This document shows positions 15,748-23,978 of a DNA stretch of 24,229 nt, piece after piece. The stretch covers positions 1 to 24,229 of the forward strand of contig JAAVTG010000573.1 in the NCBI GenBank assembly GCA_011947345.1. Reading direction: 5' to 3'. The notes under the pieces are model-generated. The model ran no database searches and was not told the DNA's origin. It worked only from the letters and a program-made list of their open reading frames with translations. Numbering within the stretch: position 1 is the stretch's first letter; each line of letters starts with the position of its first letter. This DNA is from Phytophthora quininea. Its lineage: Eukaryota; Oomycota; Peronosporomycetes; Peronosporales; Peronosporaceae. Made by a program: the position numbers and the translations under genes.

Positions 15748-16982
15748 TTACGGCGCATCAAGTAGCAGATTATCGAGCACTTCAGTGATCTGCTTGAGTT
15801 CCTCTTCGCTCGACTTAATGGCGATCTTCGTAAACTGCTCTGCTCGATCGCCTTGTCCAGCGAGAGAAGTCGGTATCAGCCTTGAATAAATTTCACCCAC
15901 GGTCGAAGGAGACTCCTCTGGATCAGTGTTGGGCACTCGGTTTGCATTGCGGACCACGACCCACCCGTTTCGTCAGCATGCAGTCCAGCGAATTTGCCTT
16001 GGCCTTCCATGAGCATCCGCCACACAAACACGACTCGGTTGCCTTCCTCGTACCTCTTAGTAGCGATATACGCCACAAACGACACGTTCTCGCCGGACTG
16101 GCAGCAGTAGTTAATGTTGTACCGCACTGCAGTGGTGTTTTCCGGGTCTTTTACGCCTTCGTAACACTCTCCATCGAAATCTGCCAGCATGACGGAAGAC
16201 ATGGCGTCCGCGGCCTTCTCCAGCTCGAACGGGATCACAATCGCGTCGGTGCTTTCAAAGTATTCGACTCGGCGACTTCCTTCTCGTTTCGGTTGGTATT
16301 CCACTGACGAGGATGGATCGAACTCCACCTCCTGCAAGATCTTGTTGGTCTGAGCGTACAGCGGGTCCAGTTGCTCCAGGAAAGACTTGAGCAGCTCCTC
16401 ACCTTCAAAGGTGTTGGAAAGCAGCTCATCCGCTGCCGCTAGCCTCCTGTATTGGCCGTCTTCTTGAGCTAAAAGCTTCATCTGGTGGATCAGTCTCGCT
16501 CGATTCACCACGGCCGCTCGAAGACGTTTCTGTTGCTGTTCCACTTCCAGTCGCTTCTCCTTCTCTCGCTTGGCGACGGACCTCCATGCACTCAAGAAAA
16601 TGCTCTCCTTGGTCTTCTTCTCGCTCGCTTGAGAGCTGCGCAGGCCGCTCAATTCGGCCGATAACTCACTCGCTCGCTGTTTCAGAACCTGCTTTTCGGA
16701 CTTCAATTTCCGACGGTACCGACTCGTCCTCTTGGCCGCTAGTCGATTGCGTCGTGCAGTAGTTGAAGACGAATCGTCCTCCGAGTCGTTGGAGGACATT
16801 GCCATTGCAGACGCATCTTCTTCATCGTCCACCAGCCTCTCGGTCTCCGATAAAAGTTGTCGGCTTGCAGACACCAAATGGTCGCTCCCTGGACGCTGCA
16901 AGACGCCCCCAGTGTCTGTAGAGGCTTCGAACTCGCTCAGGAAGGCGCTTAAATCGGCCAGGAACGCGTCGTGGTCGGCCAT
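15748..16982 (-). CDS. Copy 15: bZIP-like/START-like family protein, one frame break (~411 aa if joined)
   Basis: The ATG at 16982 starts M-A-D-H-D-A-F-L-A-D-L-S-A-F-L-S-E-F-E. The linker holds S-R-Q-L-L-S-E-T-E-R-L (40-50) and a very acidic tract D-D-E-E-D ... S-E-D-D-S-S-S (52-73). The basic region is L-A-A-K-R-T-S-R-Y-R-R-K (81-92), the zipper L93/L100/L107/L114, the helix block 129-172. The START-like domain starts at ~192 and is clean through T-K-R-Y-E-E-G-N-R-V-V-F-V-W-R (308-322) and F-A-G-L-H-A-D-E-T-G (331-340). The frame then breaks inside the D-E-T-G-W codons (C3 at 15964-15966 on plus; one extra G restores W-V-V-V-R). The next frame finishes with Y-S-R-L-I-P, F-T-K-I-A-I-K-S and V-L-D-N-L-L-L-D-A-P. 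It shares a 93-bp divergent promoter with copy 16. Confidence 0.83.
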
Positions 16983-17075
16983 CGTGAGCACGGGACTGTC
17001 ACCATCAGGCCACGTGCGGGGTTATAGTCGAGGCCGCTCATCTCCCAACGGTCTCTAATAAACAATTTAGAAATA
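16983..17075. promoter_or_regulatory. Divergent 93-bp promoter of copies 15 and 16, with CACGTG
   Basis: 93 bp between opposing ATGs. It holds a CACGTG palindrome (17011-17016), the class of site read by bZIP and bHLH dimers elsewhere in eukaryotes, and on the plus strand GCTCATCTCC (17036-17045), close to the oomycete initiator, ~30 bp before the ATG of copy 16. A regulatory role is inferred. Confidence 0.5.
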
Positions 17076-18361
17076 ATGGTACAACCCGAAGAATTGGCGC
17101 ATGAGGCAGCGGCCGTGGCGGCCTTCCTGTCGGACATCTCGGGCTTTCTGGACGAGGAAGAGGACCATCCGGGAAATAGTAATCCCCGTCTCCATGAAAC
17201 CGTCGATAACGTTAGCACCACGAAATCGAAATGCCCGGAGGACGAAGCCGAAAGGAGACGTGTCCTGCGTAACATTAAGACTGGCAAGCGACGAGATGCG
17301 TATCGAAAGCGGTTAAAGAGGAATGGCAGCAACTACGCTGCCAAGAGGCGACGTTAGCTGCGCGACTGGAGGAACTGCAGCAGAGTCGCCGCAGAGATTC
17401 CGACAACGTCGCTCGCTCGGCGTGGAGAGCGATCGCCATGCGGCAGTTGGAAGGACGACGCGTCGCCGAAGCGCAGCAGGAGAAGCTCAAAGTGGCGGTC
17501 GCCAGACGACGAGAAGTGATCCGAGACATCGAGGGTACGCTCCGGAAGCGATTGAGGGAGGTGGAGGACGCCAAAGCGAACGGAGAGAAGAGTTCTTGTC
17601 TAGCCAAGAGAGCCAGGCCAGAACCTACTGACGAGAGGCTGTTCGAAGCGTATTTGGACGAGCTGGATGTCATCTACGCCAAGACGGACGACGTGTTTGG
17701 AGCCATCAAGACCAAGCCGAGACTGGGCGCGTTCCTGAGCTCCACCCCGCCCATAAAACGTGATGGAGATACCGAGTACTTTGAGAACGTCGGAGTGCTG
17801 CGAGCTCCGTTCGAATTCCAACGAACGTGTGCGAGTCTTTGGGAGCTGACGAAGCAGCCGTATCGACAGCTTGATCGAGAGGAATATAGTGGCGACATCG
17901 ACAGAACAAACACGACGGCAGTGCGATTCCGAGTGAGGTGCGAGCTTCAAACGGATGGCATTGTGTCGATATTGACCCACTTTGTGAGTCGACGGTATAT
18001 GGAGAACGATCGCAGTGTTATTATTTGGAGAGAGCTGTGGGAAGGTGAAGGAGAGTTCGAGGGCATGCACTCGGACGAGACGGGCTGGTGCATCGTCAGA
18101 CCGTGCGCTGGAGCAGGAAATTTGTCGAGTGAAATGACTGCGAGTGGAGCAGTGGATATCCCTGCGAGTCTCATTGAGACGTGTGTTCGCCTCGTTCCGA
18201 TGCACTTTAGCACAACCCTCTCTAGTCAGCCTAATGTGGACAAGTTTACGGAAGTTTTGGTCACGTCCGGGAAGGAAGATAATGTTCAGGTGGAGCGAAT
18301 GATGGAGAGACTGCATCTTGGCGATGAACTTACAGCGGTGGCCTTGGAGGAGATCACTTAA
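17076..18361 (+). CDS. Copy 16: divergent bZIP-like/START-like family protein, one frame break (~428 aa if joined)
   Basis: The ATG at 17076 gives an Ala-rich variant of the N-terminal motif (V-A-A-F-L-S-D-I-S-G-F-L-D-E-E-E, 14-29). The basic region is N-I-K-T-G-K-R-R-D-A-Y-R-K-R-L-K (66-81). There the frame breaks at an A3 run (17315-17317). One more A continues E-E-W-Q-Q-L ... L-A-A-R-L-E-E-L and the helix block S-A-W-R-A-I-A-M-R-Q-L-E. The START-like domain is complete: Y-A-K-T-D, Y-F-E-N-V-G-V-L-R-A-P-F-E-F, N-T-T-A-V-R-F, S-R-R-Y-M-E-N-D-R-S-V-I-I-W-R, E-G-E-G-E-F-E-G-M, D-E-T-G-W-C-I-V-R-P, V-R-L-V-P, R-M-M-E-R-L-H-L. A ~15-residue tail follows. It is closer to copies 4 and 18 than to the main minus-strand group. 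Confidence 0.82.
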
Positions 18362-18598
18362 GGTGAACGCAAACTAATTAAACATTGCTTTCAACACAAG
18401 AAGAAGTATGCAAGAAGGCCGCGATGCAGCCTACATGTATTTGAAAGTAAGTTATGGCAGACTAGCACCTCTCGGCCAGCCTCATAAGGATAATTTACCC
18501 ATACGAGATAACTCGTAGCCTATCACCACTACCATCGGGAACAACTCCCTCCCTCTTAGCCATGAAGATATCTGCCATTCACAGATCTGGCAGTCTCC
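18362..18598. other. Convergent intergenic gap between copies 16 and 17
   Basis: 237 bp between two facing stop codons. I see no gene, RNA or strong inverted repeat. Presumably it holds the 3' ends of both transcripts. Confidence 0.4.
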
Positions 18599-19804
18599 TC
18601 ACGGAGTGTCGAGCAACAGGTCGTCCAACATCTCCGTCATCTCCTTGACCTCCTCCTCGTCCGATTTGATGACGATCTTGGCGAACCGATCGGCACTCAC
18701 GGGGTTACTTGTCCGTCCTCCAAGACACACTGGTACCAAGCGCACATATCTCTCCATAATCGTCATGGAGCACTCCGGCAAGTCCGCAGTCTCTGGATCA
18801 TCCTCTTCTGTCGACGGACGCACGATAAGCCACCCAGTCTCGTCTGCATGTAGTCCGGAAAACTGTCCTTGGCCTTCCGTCAGTGCTCGCCAAATAAACA
18901 CAAGACGATTGGCCTCCTCGTACCGTCTCGTTACAACGTAGTTCACTAGCGCCGCATTCTCCCCAGACTCAAGCCGGTAGTTGAGGTTGTTCTTGACTGC
19001 CGCCGTATTGGCAGGGTCTTTAACGCCTTCCGTGTACCGAATGCCGTCGGCATCCGATAACATGAACAGCGAGATGGCGTCCGATGTTTCTTCGTAGCTG
19101 AACGGGATGACGGTCGAGTCTGTGCCGTCGAAGAACATGACGCCGTTGTCCCATTTCCGGGTCAAGTAGCCCATCGAGTAGGACACTTTGAACTCCAGTT
19201 CTCGGTAGATGTCATCCGTCTGTGCGTACAGCGAGTTCATCTCCGCGAGGAACGTCTGGAACACGGCGGGGCCGTTGGCCTCGTCCAGCGCTTCTTGGCT
19301 GGCGATAAGTCGCTCCTTTTGGTAGTTTTCTTGCCTCTCTTTCAGCAGAGCGTTGAGCTGGTGGATCAAGCGTCCTCTGTTGACCACCGCGGCTCGGAGT
19401 TTGCGTTGTCTTTCTTCCGCAAGACGCCGCTTCTCCATCTGCCTCTTGGCGATAGACCGCCAGGCGCTCAGCACCATCGTGTCCGCCGGTCTTGCTAGTC
19501 GTTCGGCTTTGGCCGCTTGAAGGGTCCTCAATGTCGAGGACAATGCTATTTCTTGTTGTAGTAGTAGTATCCGCTCGTCTTTCAGACGTTGTAGGTATTT
19601 GACTCTGCGCTTGGCCGACTGGGCGTTGCGGATGCGTCGCTGTCGCTCGGTCAGCACTGGGCGGGGCTTGCCAGCGTCCTCGAGGACAGAACGTCCGCCA
19701 TTGGACGAAATGTTTTCCGCTTGAGGACCCATCTCGAGTGGAGCAGCCACGTCGCACTCGCCCAGGAACGCTTGCAGCGCCACGAACGCGTCGTCCTCCG
19801 CCAT
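18599..19804 (-). CDS. Copy 17: bZIP-like/START-like family protein, intact (401 aa)
   Basis: The ATG at 19804 (M-A-E-D-D-A-F-V-A-L-Q-A-F-L-G-E) fits the family start; upstream in-frame codons reach back only to a TTG. The basic region is N-A-Q-S-A-K-R-R-V-K-Y-L-Q-R (60-73), with a perfect zipper L74/L81/L88/L95 and the helix block 111-154. The START-like domain covers ~178-398: Y-A-Q-T-D (193-197), F-D-G-T-D-S-T-V-I-P-F (225-235), D-P-A-N-T-A-A-V-K (263-271), T-R-R-Y-E-E-A-N-R-L-V-F-I-W-R (292-306), E-G-Q-G-Q-F-S-G-L (310-318), D-E-T-G-W-L-I-V-R-P (321-330), Y-V-R-L-V-P (353-358), final helix E-V-K-E-M-T-E-M-L-D-D-L-L-L (385-398). A longer helical linker (155-178) separates zipper and START-like parts. 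Resembles copy 6 most. No CTGGATATTTG element lies upstream, so its promoter is of another type. Confidence 0.93.
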   Translation of the reverse strand: MAEDDAFVALQAFLGECDVAAPLEMGPQAENISSNGGRSVLEDAGKPRPVLTERQRRIRNAQSAKRRVKYLQRLKDERILLLQQEIALSSTLRTLQAAKAERLARPADTMVLSAWRSIAKRQMEKRRLAEERQRKLRAAVVNRGRLIHQLNALLKERQENYQKERLIASQEALDEANGPAVFQTFLAEMNSLYAQTDDIYRELEFKVSYSMGYLTRKWDNGVMFFDGTDSTVIPFSYEETSDAISLFMLSDADGIRYTEGVKDPANTAAVKNNLNYRLESGENAALVNYVVTRRYEEANRLVFIWRALTEGQGQFSGLHADETGWLIVRPSTEEDDPETADLPECSMTIMERYVRLVPVCLGGRTSNPVSADRFAKIVIKSDEEEVKEMTEMLDDLLLDTP

Positions 19805-20496
19805 CTTTTTCGGCTTCTTTCGGAATGCAAAGTGTAACCCTGCGTAAAGACGAGGGTACACTATGTGTAACCTTCCATTTCCCAAAGTGAAAATGGCAGG
19901 AAACAGTCGATCAACACCGGCAGCGCAACGCTTAGCGTCTGAGGAGCCTGCAACACCAGTTGGCTTGGTCCAAAGCGAACTTTAGATGTTGCAGCCCATA
20001 TGCTGGGACTTACACGACGTACAACAGCTGAGCAATGCCTTTGAAAGGGTCCAAACGAGACCTTTTCAAACACTACCCTGCACGTCTCGCCTGGCTCAAA
20101 TTTTCCTTATGCCTAACGGTGATTGCGAGTTGGTCGACGGGTGGTGGCTGTCAACAGCGTCGGCGATGACGAGAGCCCGCTGCAGCCAGCAGCCAGAGTC
20201 AAAGAAGTACGTAGCTTTGCGCTAAAAGCCCTGGCGATAACCAACTTTTCCGTGTTCAGGTAACAAACTCGTCGACGTCGACCACACTGATCGCCTCACA
20301 GTGGACGCCATCACGGTGACTCCAAGTGATCAAGACAATTCAGACCACACTTGGTCATGCTCGAAGCGACTGCAACAGAGGGATCAGCTGCTGTGACAGA
20401 GCCGGTGAATGCTGCCACGTGATTTGAACAGGGAGAGGAACGCCTAGTCCTACTCACTCTGTAAACGCGCTGGACGGACCACAGCAGAGGACGACG
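19805..20496. other. 692-bp divergent intergenic region between copies 17 and 18
   Basis: The longest divergent gap in the window. I see no convincing coding frame. It holds an imperfect 12-bp inverted repeat (20040-20070) and, on plus, CTCACTCT at 20453-20460, an INR-like match ~37 bp before the copy 18 ATG. It should contain separate promoters for both genes. Confidence 0.45.
20040..20070. repeat. Hairpin-forming inverted repeat
   Basis: TTTGAAAGGGTC, a 7-base spacer CAAACGA, then GACCTTTTCAAA. The arms pair over 12 positions with a single G/T mismatch. A related sequence (GGTCCAAAGCGAACTTT) lies ~75 bp upstream. It could be a regulator's dyad site or chance. Confidence 0.4.
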
Positions 20497-21672
20497 ATGG
20501 CCGACACGGTGCACTTGGAGGAGCTGCCGTTGGACGAGGTCGTGGGCTTCCTCGAATCCAGCGGCTTGTTCGGGTTGACCCCGACCAATTCCGACAGCGT
20601 TGGCGTCGACTTGGTCGCGCACGAATCCGACACGAGCCAGAACAGCGCCAACAGTGATGACGCCAAAGCCACCACCAAACGGGAGAAGGAGAAGAGTCGA
20701 CAGCGACGGTATCGCCAACGACTGAAAGACTCGCGCCAAGTTCTGCTGGCTGAGATCGAGGAACTGTCGGCCGAAGTTTCTCGACTGAGTGACAAGCAAC
20801 CTCTCCAAAATGCGGCGACCAGTTCGTCCTGGGTCACGACTTTGAACCGCCAACGAGATAAGCGACGACGAGCCGAAGCAGAACACGAACGACTCGTTGC
20901 AACGGTCAGTAGCCAAGCGGCTTATCTCGAGAACCTCACGAGTTTAGTGCAGTTTCGTACTGGAGAGGAGCACTCGCTGGTGCCTTCTCCACGGTTGCTG
21001 AAAGTGCCACGACTCCATTGCATGACCAACATCATGCAAGCCACACAAATGCAGCAGTTGGAAGGCTGTTACGCTCGAATCGACTCGGTGTTGAGTGCCT
21101 CTGGGATCCACTCGCTGCCGGAGTCGGTGCATTTCACGGTGCACAGACATCAGAGCACGGGCGACGTGGCGTTCTTCCAACACCTGAACAAGACGCTGCT
21201 GCCGTTCAGTTTCCAAGCCACTTGCAGTGGGCTCTGGAAGCTGCTGAATCTGCAAGAAACAGACCAACTCGACCCCAACGCTCCCGAGCCAAGCGCCGAC
21301 TTCGTCAACAAATCCCGGCTTGTGAGACCGAAGGAAGAGGCGGAAATGTTCCAACGGTATTTTTCGCGACGATATATGGAAGCGAACCGGATGGTGGTGG
21401 TGTGGAATTCATCGTACGAAGGTGACGGAAGCTTCGGAGGTCTGCGCTCGGATGAAATCGGTTGGTTAGCTCTGCAGCCGTCTGGTTCGGGGATCCAACT
21501 GGAGGTTTGTGTGCAGCAAGTTCCTATGCGTTGCAATGTGCGAGGTCAAGAGCCTGCGCTCGGAGACTTCCACGAGGTGCTGCATACGTCTATGGATCAA
21601 GACAAGGACGCGGTCACGATGGCACTAGAGAGACTGCTGCTGAACGACGTCGTCGCTGAAGTCAACTGCTGA
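20497..21672 (+). CDS. Copy 18: divergent bZIP-like/START-like family protein, intact (391 aa)
   Basis: Complete frame from an ATG at 20497. The N-terminal motif is altered to L-D-E-V-V-G-F-L-E-S-S-G-L-F. The linker is rich in Ser/Asn/Asp (31-58). The basic region K-R-E-K-E-K-S-R-Q-R-R-Y-R-Q-R (61-75) is the most bZIP-like here, with a K-S-R-Q-R-R core, and the zipper is L76/L83/L90/L97. The helix block is weak (W112 ... R-Q-R-D-K-R-R-R-A-E). The START-like domain covers ~185-384: Y-A-R-I-D (192-196), L-L-P-F-S-F (234-239), S-R-R-Y-M-E-A-N-R-M-V-V-V-W (290-303), E-G-D-G-S-F-G-G-L (308-316), D-E-I-G-W-L-A-L-Q-P (319-328), V-T-M-A-L-E-R-L-L-L (373-382). The P-E-N-T block is replaced by a longer Pro/Asp-rich stretch (259-281). 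Likely an old branch at the array edge; same inferred role. Confidence 0.92.
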   Translation: MADTVHLEELPLDEVVGFLESSGLFGLTPTNSDSVGVDLVAHESDTSQNSANSDDAKATTKREKEKSRQRRYRQRLKDSRQVLLAEIEELSAEVSRLSDKQPLQNAATSSSWVTTLNRQRDKRRRAEAEHERLVATVSSQAAYLENLTSLVQFRTGEEHSLVPSPRLLKVPRLHCMTNIMQATQMQQLEGCYARIDSVLSASGIHSLPESVHFTVHRHQSTGDVAFFQHLNKTLLPFSFQATCSGLWKLLNLQETDQLDPNAPEPSADFVNKSRLVRPKEEAEMFQRYFSRRYMEANRMVVVWNSSYEGDGSFGGLRSDEIGWLALQPSGSGIQLEVCVQQVPMRCNVRGQEPALGDFHEVLHTSMDQDKDAVTMALERLLLNDVVAEVNC

Positions 21673-22660
21673 TGAGGCACAAATTCGGACGATTATTTTA
21701 TTTTTCTGTGGAGTTGGAGCCGCAATGCTCCAGAGGTATTATTTGTTGCCTTGGCGAATGTCTGGACATACATGTACATGTCATTGCGGAGAATGATGTG
21801 GAGGCGTAAGCATGAATGGGGCCCTGATCGGAGAAGTATATCCGACAGCTGCGATCACAAGGAATGATGCGACCAATGTTGTTCGTAGCAGATTTGAGTG
21901 GTGGCCATCAAGTCGAACCGCAGCGACATCAAGTCATTGACACAAGCCACCACTATCGTGGAAAACGGCTTCGTTCGTGTCATCTCAAAGGCTAAACCTA
22001 CTGCCGGATTGTCACCACGATCTCTTCTCGACAACCTACAACGCCTTGAGAGGACAAACGTTATACCATCCCTGCTTTGTTGTTCACACGCAGCGTCTTC
22101 CTCGAGGAATGACGTTTGAGATCTGCAATTTCGCACTCGCTCTTCAAGTCACCATTACCAAACGAACGCCTCATCGTGACGCCGCCATTACCCAACGACT
22201 CGACCACTTCAGCGACGTCGATTCTGTGGAGTTGGAACGATTCAAGTTGTTATATCTGCCTTAGAAACTCTTGACCACGGCACAAGTCCAAGTCCAGATA
22301 AGAAACTGCAAGACACCAAGTGGCAAACGCCGTCAACAGCAAGACCTATTCATCCCACGAACTACTTTATCTGCAGGAGATCCACAAGGTCGAGATGACT
22401 CGCTTCGAGGCAGCCCAGTCACCGACCTTTTCCCGGTTGAAAGTGCTCGCCACCCGAAAGCGTCTTAAACTGTTGAAGCGGAGGAGCGTCATCTCCGGGC
22501 TGTGAAGCCCACAGTATTGAAATCAAATAATGCAGCATATTATGACGTCGCAGATTCTGATAGAGGCGCTCAATTCCTTCGACTGGTGAGAACGACGCGA
22601 TCAAAGTATTTCAAATATGTGCGACGAAGAAAGCCGCCCTGAGCGCTGACAGCATTTGAT
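21673..22660. other. 988-bp gap between copies 18 and 19 with unassigned open stretches
   Basis: No family member is recognisable. On plus, short overlapping open frames occur: one ends D-V-D-S-V-E-L-E-R-F-K-L-L-Y at 22264, another reads H-E-L-L-Y-L-Q-E-I-H-K-V-E-M and R-L-K-V-L-A-T-R-K-R-L-K-L-L-K to a stop at 22505. They may be scraps of an unrelated dead gene or chance. The perfect palindrome ACATGTACATGT lies at 21770-21781, ~100 bp after the copy 18 stop. This is the most gene-poor stretch of the window. Confidence 0.35.
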
Positions 22661-23752
22661 TCACATCCTAATCTCATCGAGCGCGTTGTCCAAGAGCAGC
22701 GACTCGGCCATTCTCGTAATCTCTTGGTAGTTCTCACGGACCATACTGTGCACAAACCCTTCGAACTGTTTCGCCAAAGTTCCCGGCACTTTGTTGCCAC
22801 TACACAGATGCAGAGACGTGTGACGCGTGCAGGTCAGTTTGACCGTGCCAGATCCATCTGCTGACCGGCGGTGGACACTCCAGCCAGTGCCTTGAACTTG
22901 CAATCCCCTGAAAGACCCATCGCCTCGAACCGCCGACTTCCACACGGAAACCTCGCGGTCTTCCTCGACGAGCCTCCTCTTGACGAAGCGATGCACGAGA
23001 GACTCACAACCACCGCCGTCGACTTTCCTGGTGAAGCGCACTTTGGCGGCGACTGTATTCTCCGGGCCTTCCACATCCTCGAACACCTCTCCTGAATCCT
23101 GCGGGTGGAGGACCAAATTTGACAGCATCCACATGGCGTCGCAGGTCTGTCGATAGCCAAACGGGAGGACTTGCTTCCACCCGATCTCAACGATCGGCGT
23201 TCCTTGTTCGGTCGTCAAGGCTCGCTGGGATGCTGCCGATTCATCCGATGAAACCATCCCACATTCTTTGAAAACTTGGTCCGTTTGCTTGTACACGCTG
23301 TTGAGTTCGTGGATGTCCATGGCGTAGGTAAGCTCGTCATTTGGCTGGAGGATCGTGTCGCAGTACAGACCTTGGGACTGCGTGGCGATGGTACTCAACA
23401 TCCTCATGTGGTGTCGAACCAAAACGATGAGGTCGTCGACCATCACGTTCTTGTCAGAGACAGCAGACAGTAAAAATCGATGGAGCTCCTCCGACGCTTG
23501 ACGGTCCTTTAAACTGCGAGCGGCGACTTCTCTCCAGACCGATTTCGTCGGTTGATAGGACACTGCTCGCACCATCGCCTTCTTGCGGGTTTGTAGTTGT
23601 CGTAGCAATTTCGTCAACTCAACCTGTTGGCATCGCAGAGCCTTCCGCTCAGCCTTTTGCTTTCCGTAGTAGGTGAGTTTTGGTTTGCGCTCCATCGTCG
23701 GTCGATTATGAGTGGATTGGTCGCAGTGGATCGGAGACGATGGTGCTGCCAT
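22661..23752 (-). CDS. Copy 19: divergent START-like family protein without the acidic N-terminal motif (363 aa)
   Basis: Complete frame from an ATG at 23752; Met20 is an alternative start. The acidic D-x-F-L-A-D-L motif is absent. A shortened basic/zipper part remains (L-T-Y-Y-G-K-Q-K-A-E-R-K-A-L, with L39/L46/L53), and the helix block is S-V-W-R-E-V-A-A-R-S-L-K-D-R (71-84). A long spacer follows. The START-like domain covers ~146-355: Y-K-Q-T-D (154-158), V-L-P-F-G-Y (195-200), G-P-E-N-T-V-A-A-K-V (229-238), K-R-R-L-V-E-E-D-R-E-V-S-V-W-K (258-272), R-G-D-G-S-F-R-G-L (276-284), G-T-G-W-S-V-H-R-R (288-296), E-I-T-R-M-A-E-S-L-L-L (344-354). Without the N-terminal motif and with a weak basic region it may dimerise without activating, or have a non-transcriptional lipid role; this is speculation. 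Confidence 0.9.
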   Translation of the reverse strand: MAAPSSPIHCDQSTHNRPTMERKPKLTYYGKQKAERKALRCQQVELTKLLRQLQTRKKAMVRAVSYQPTKSVWREVAARSLKDRQASEELHRFLLSAVSDKNVMVDDLIVLVRHHMRMLSTIATQSQGLYCDTILQPNDELTYAMDIHELNSVYKQTDQVFKECGMVSSDESAASQRALTTEQGTPIVEIGWKQVLPFGYRQTCDAMWMLSNLVLHPQDSGEVFEDVEGPENTVAAKVRFTRKVDGGGCESLVHRFVKRRLVEEDREVSVWKSAVRGDGSFRGLQVQGTGWSVHRRSADGSGTVKLTCTRHTSLHLCSGNKVPGTLAKQFEGFVHSMVRENYQEITRMAESLLLDNALDEIRM

Positions 23753-23978
23753 GAGTTGTAGGGCTACGTCACGGCCACGTAGCCAGACTGCGAATGCAAC
23801 TCAGAATGAGGGGATCGAGTGGAGGGAGGATTACTCGGTTTCATTGACGTGTGCGGAAGGATGATCGAGTGGTGCCCAACGGACTCCCTTGATACAGGAT
23901 AGTGAGAGTTTTGAGAAGTACCCAGTGTATTGGGAACAAGTGCTGTGTCCATATCAAGTCATATACGGCTGTTGTCAT

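Noticed and set aside
16236..16981. Transcription factor claim based on acidity and Ser richness of the copy 15 linker alone
   Set aside because: Acidic Ser-rich linkers occur in many proteins; only the zipper and basic region carry weight.
17600..18316. 238-codon minus-strand open frame
   Set aside because: Antisense to the conserved START-like domain of copy 16; no independent support.
19212..19757. 181-codon minus-strand frame rich in Arg and Gln
   Set aside because: Same strand but wrong frame within copy 17; low-complexity shadow of the helical coding region.
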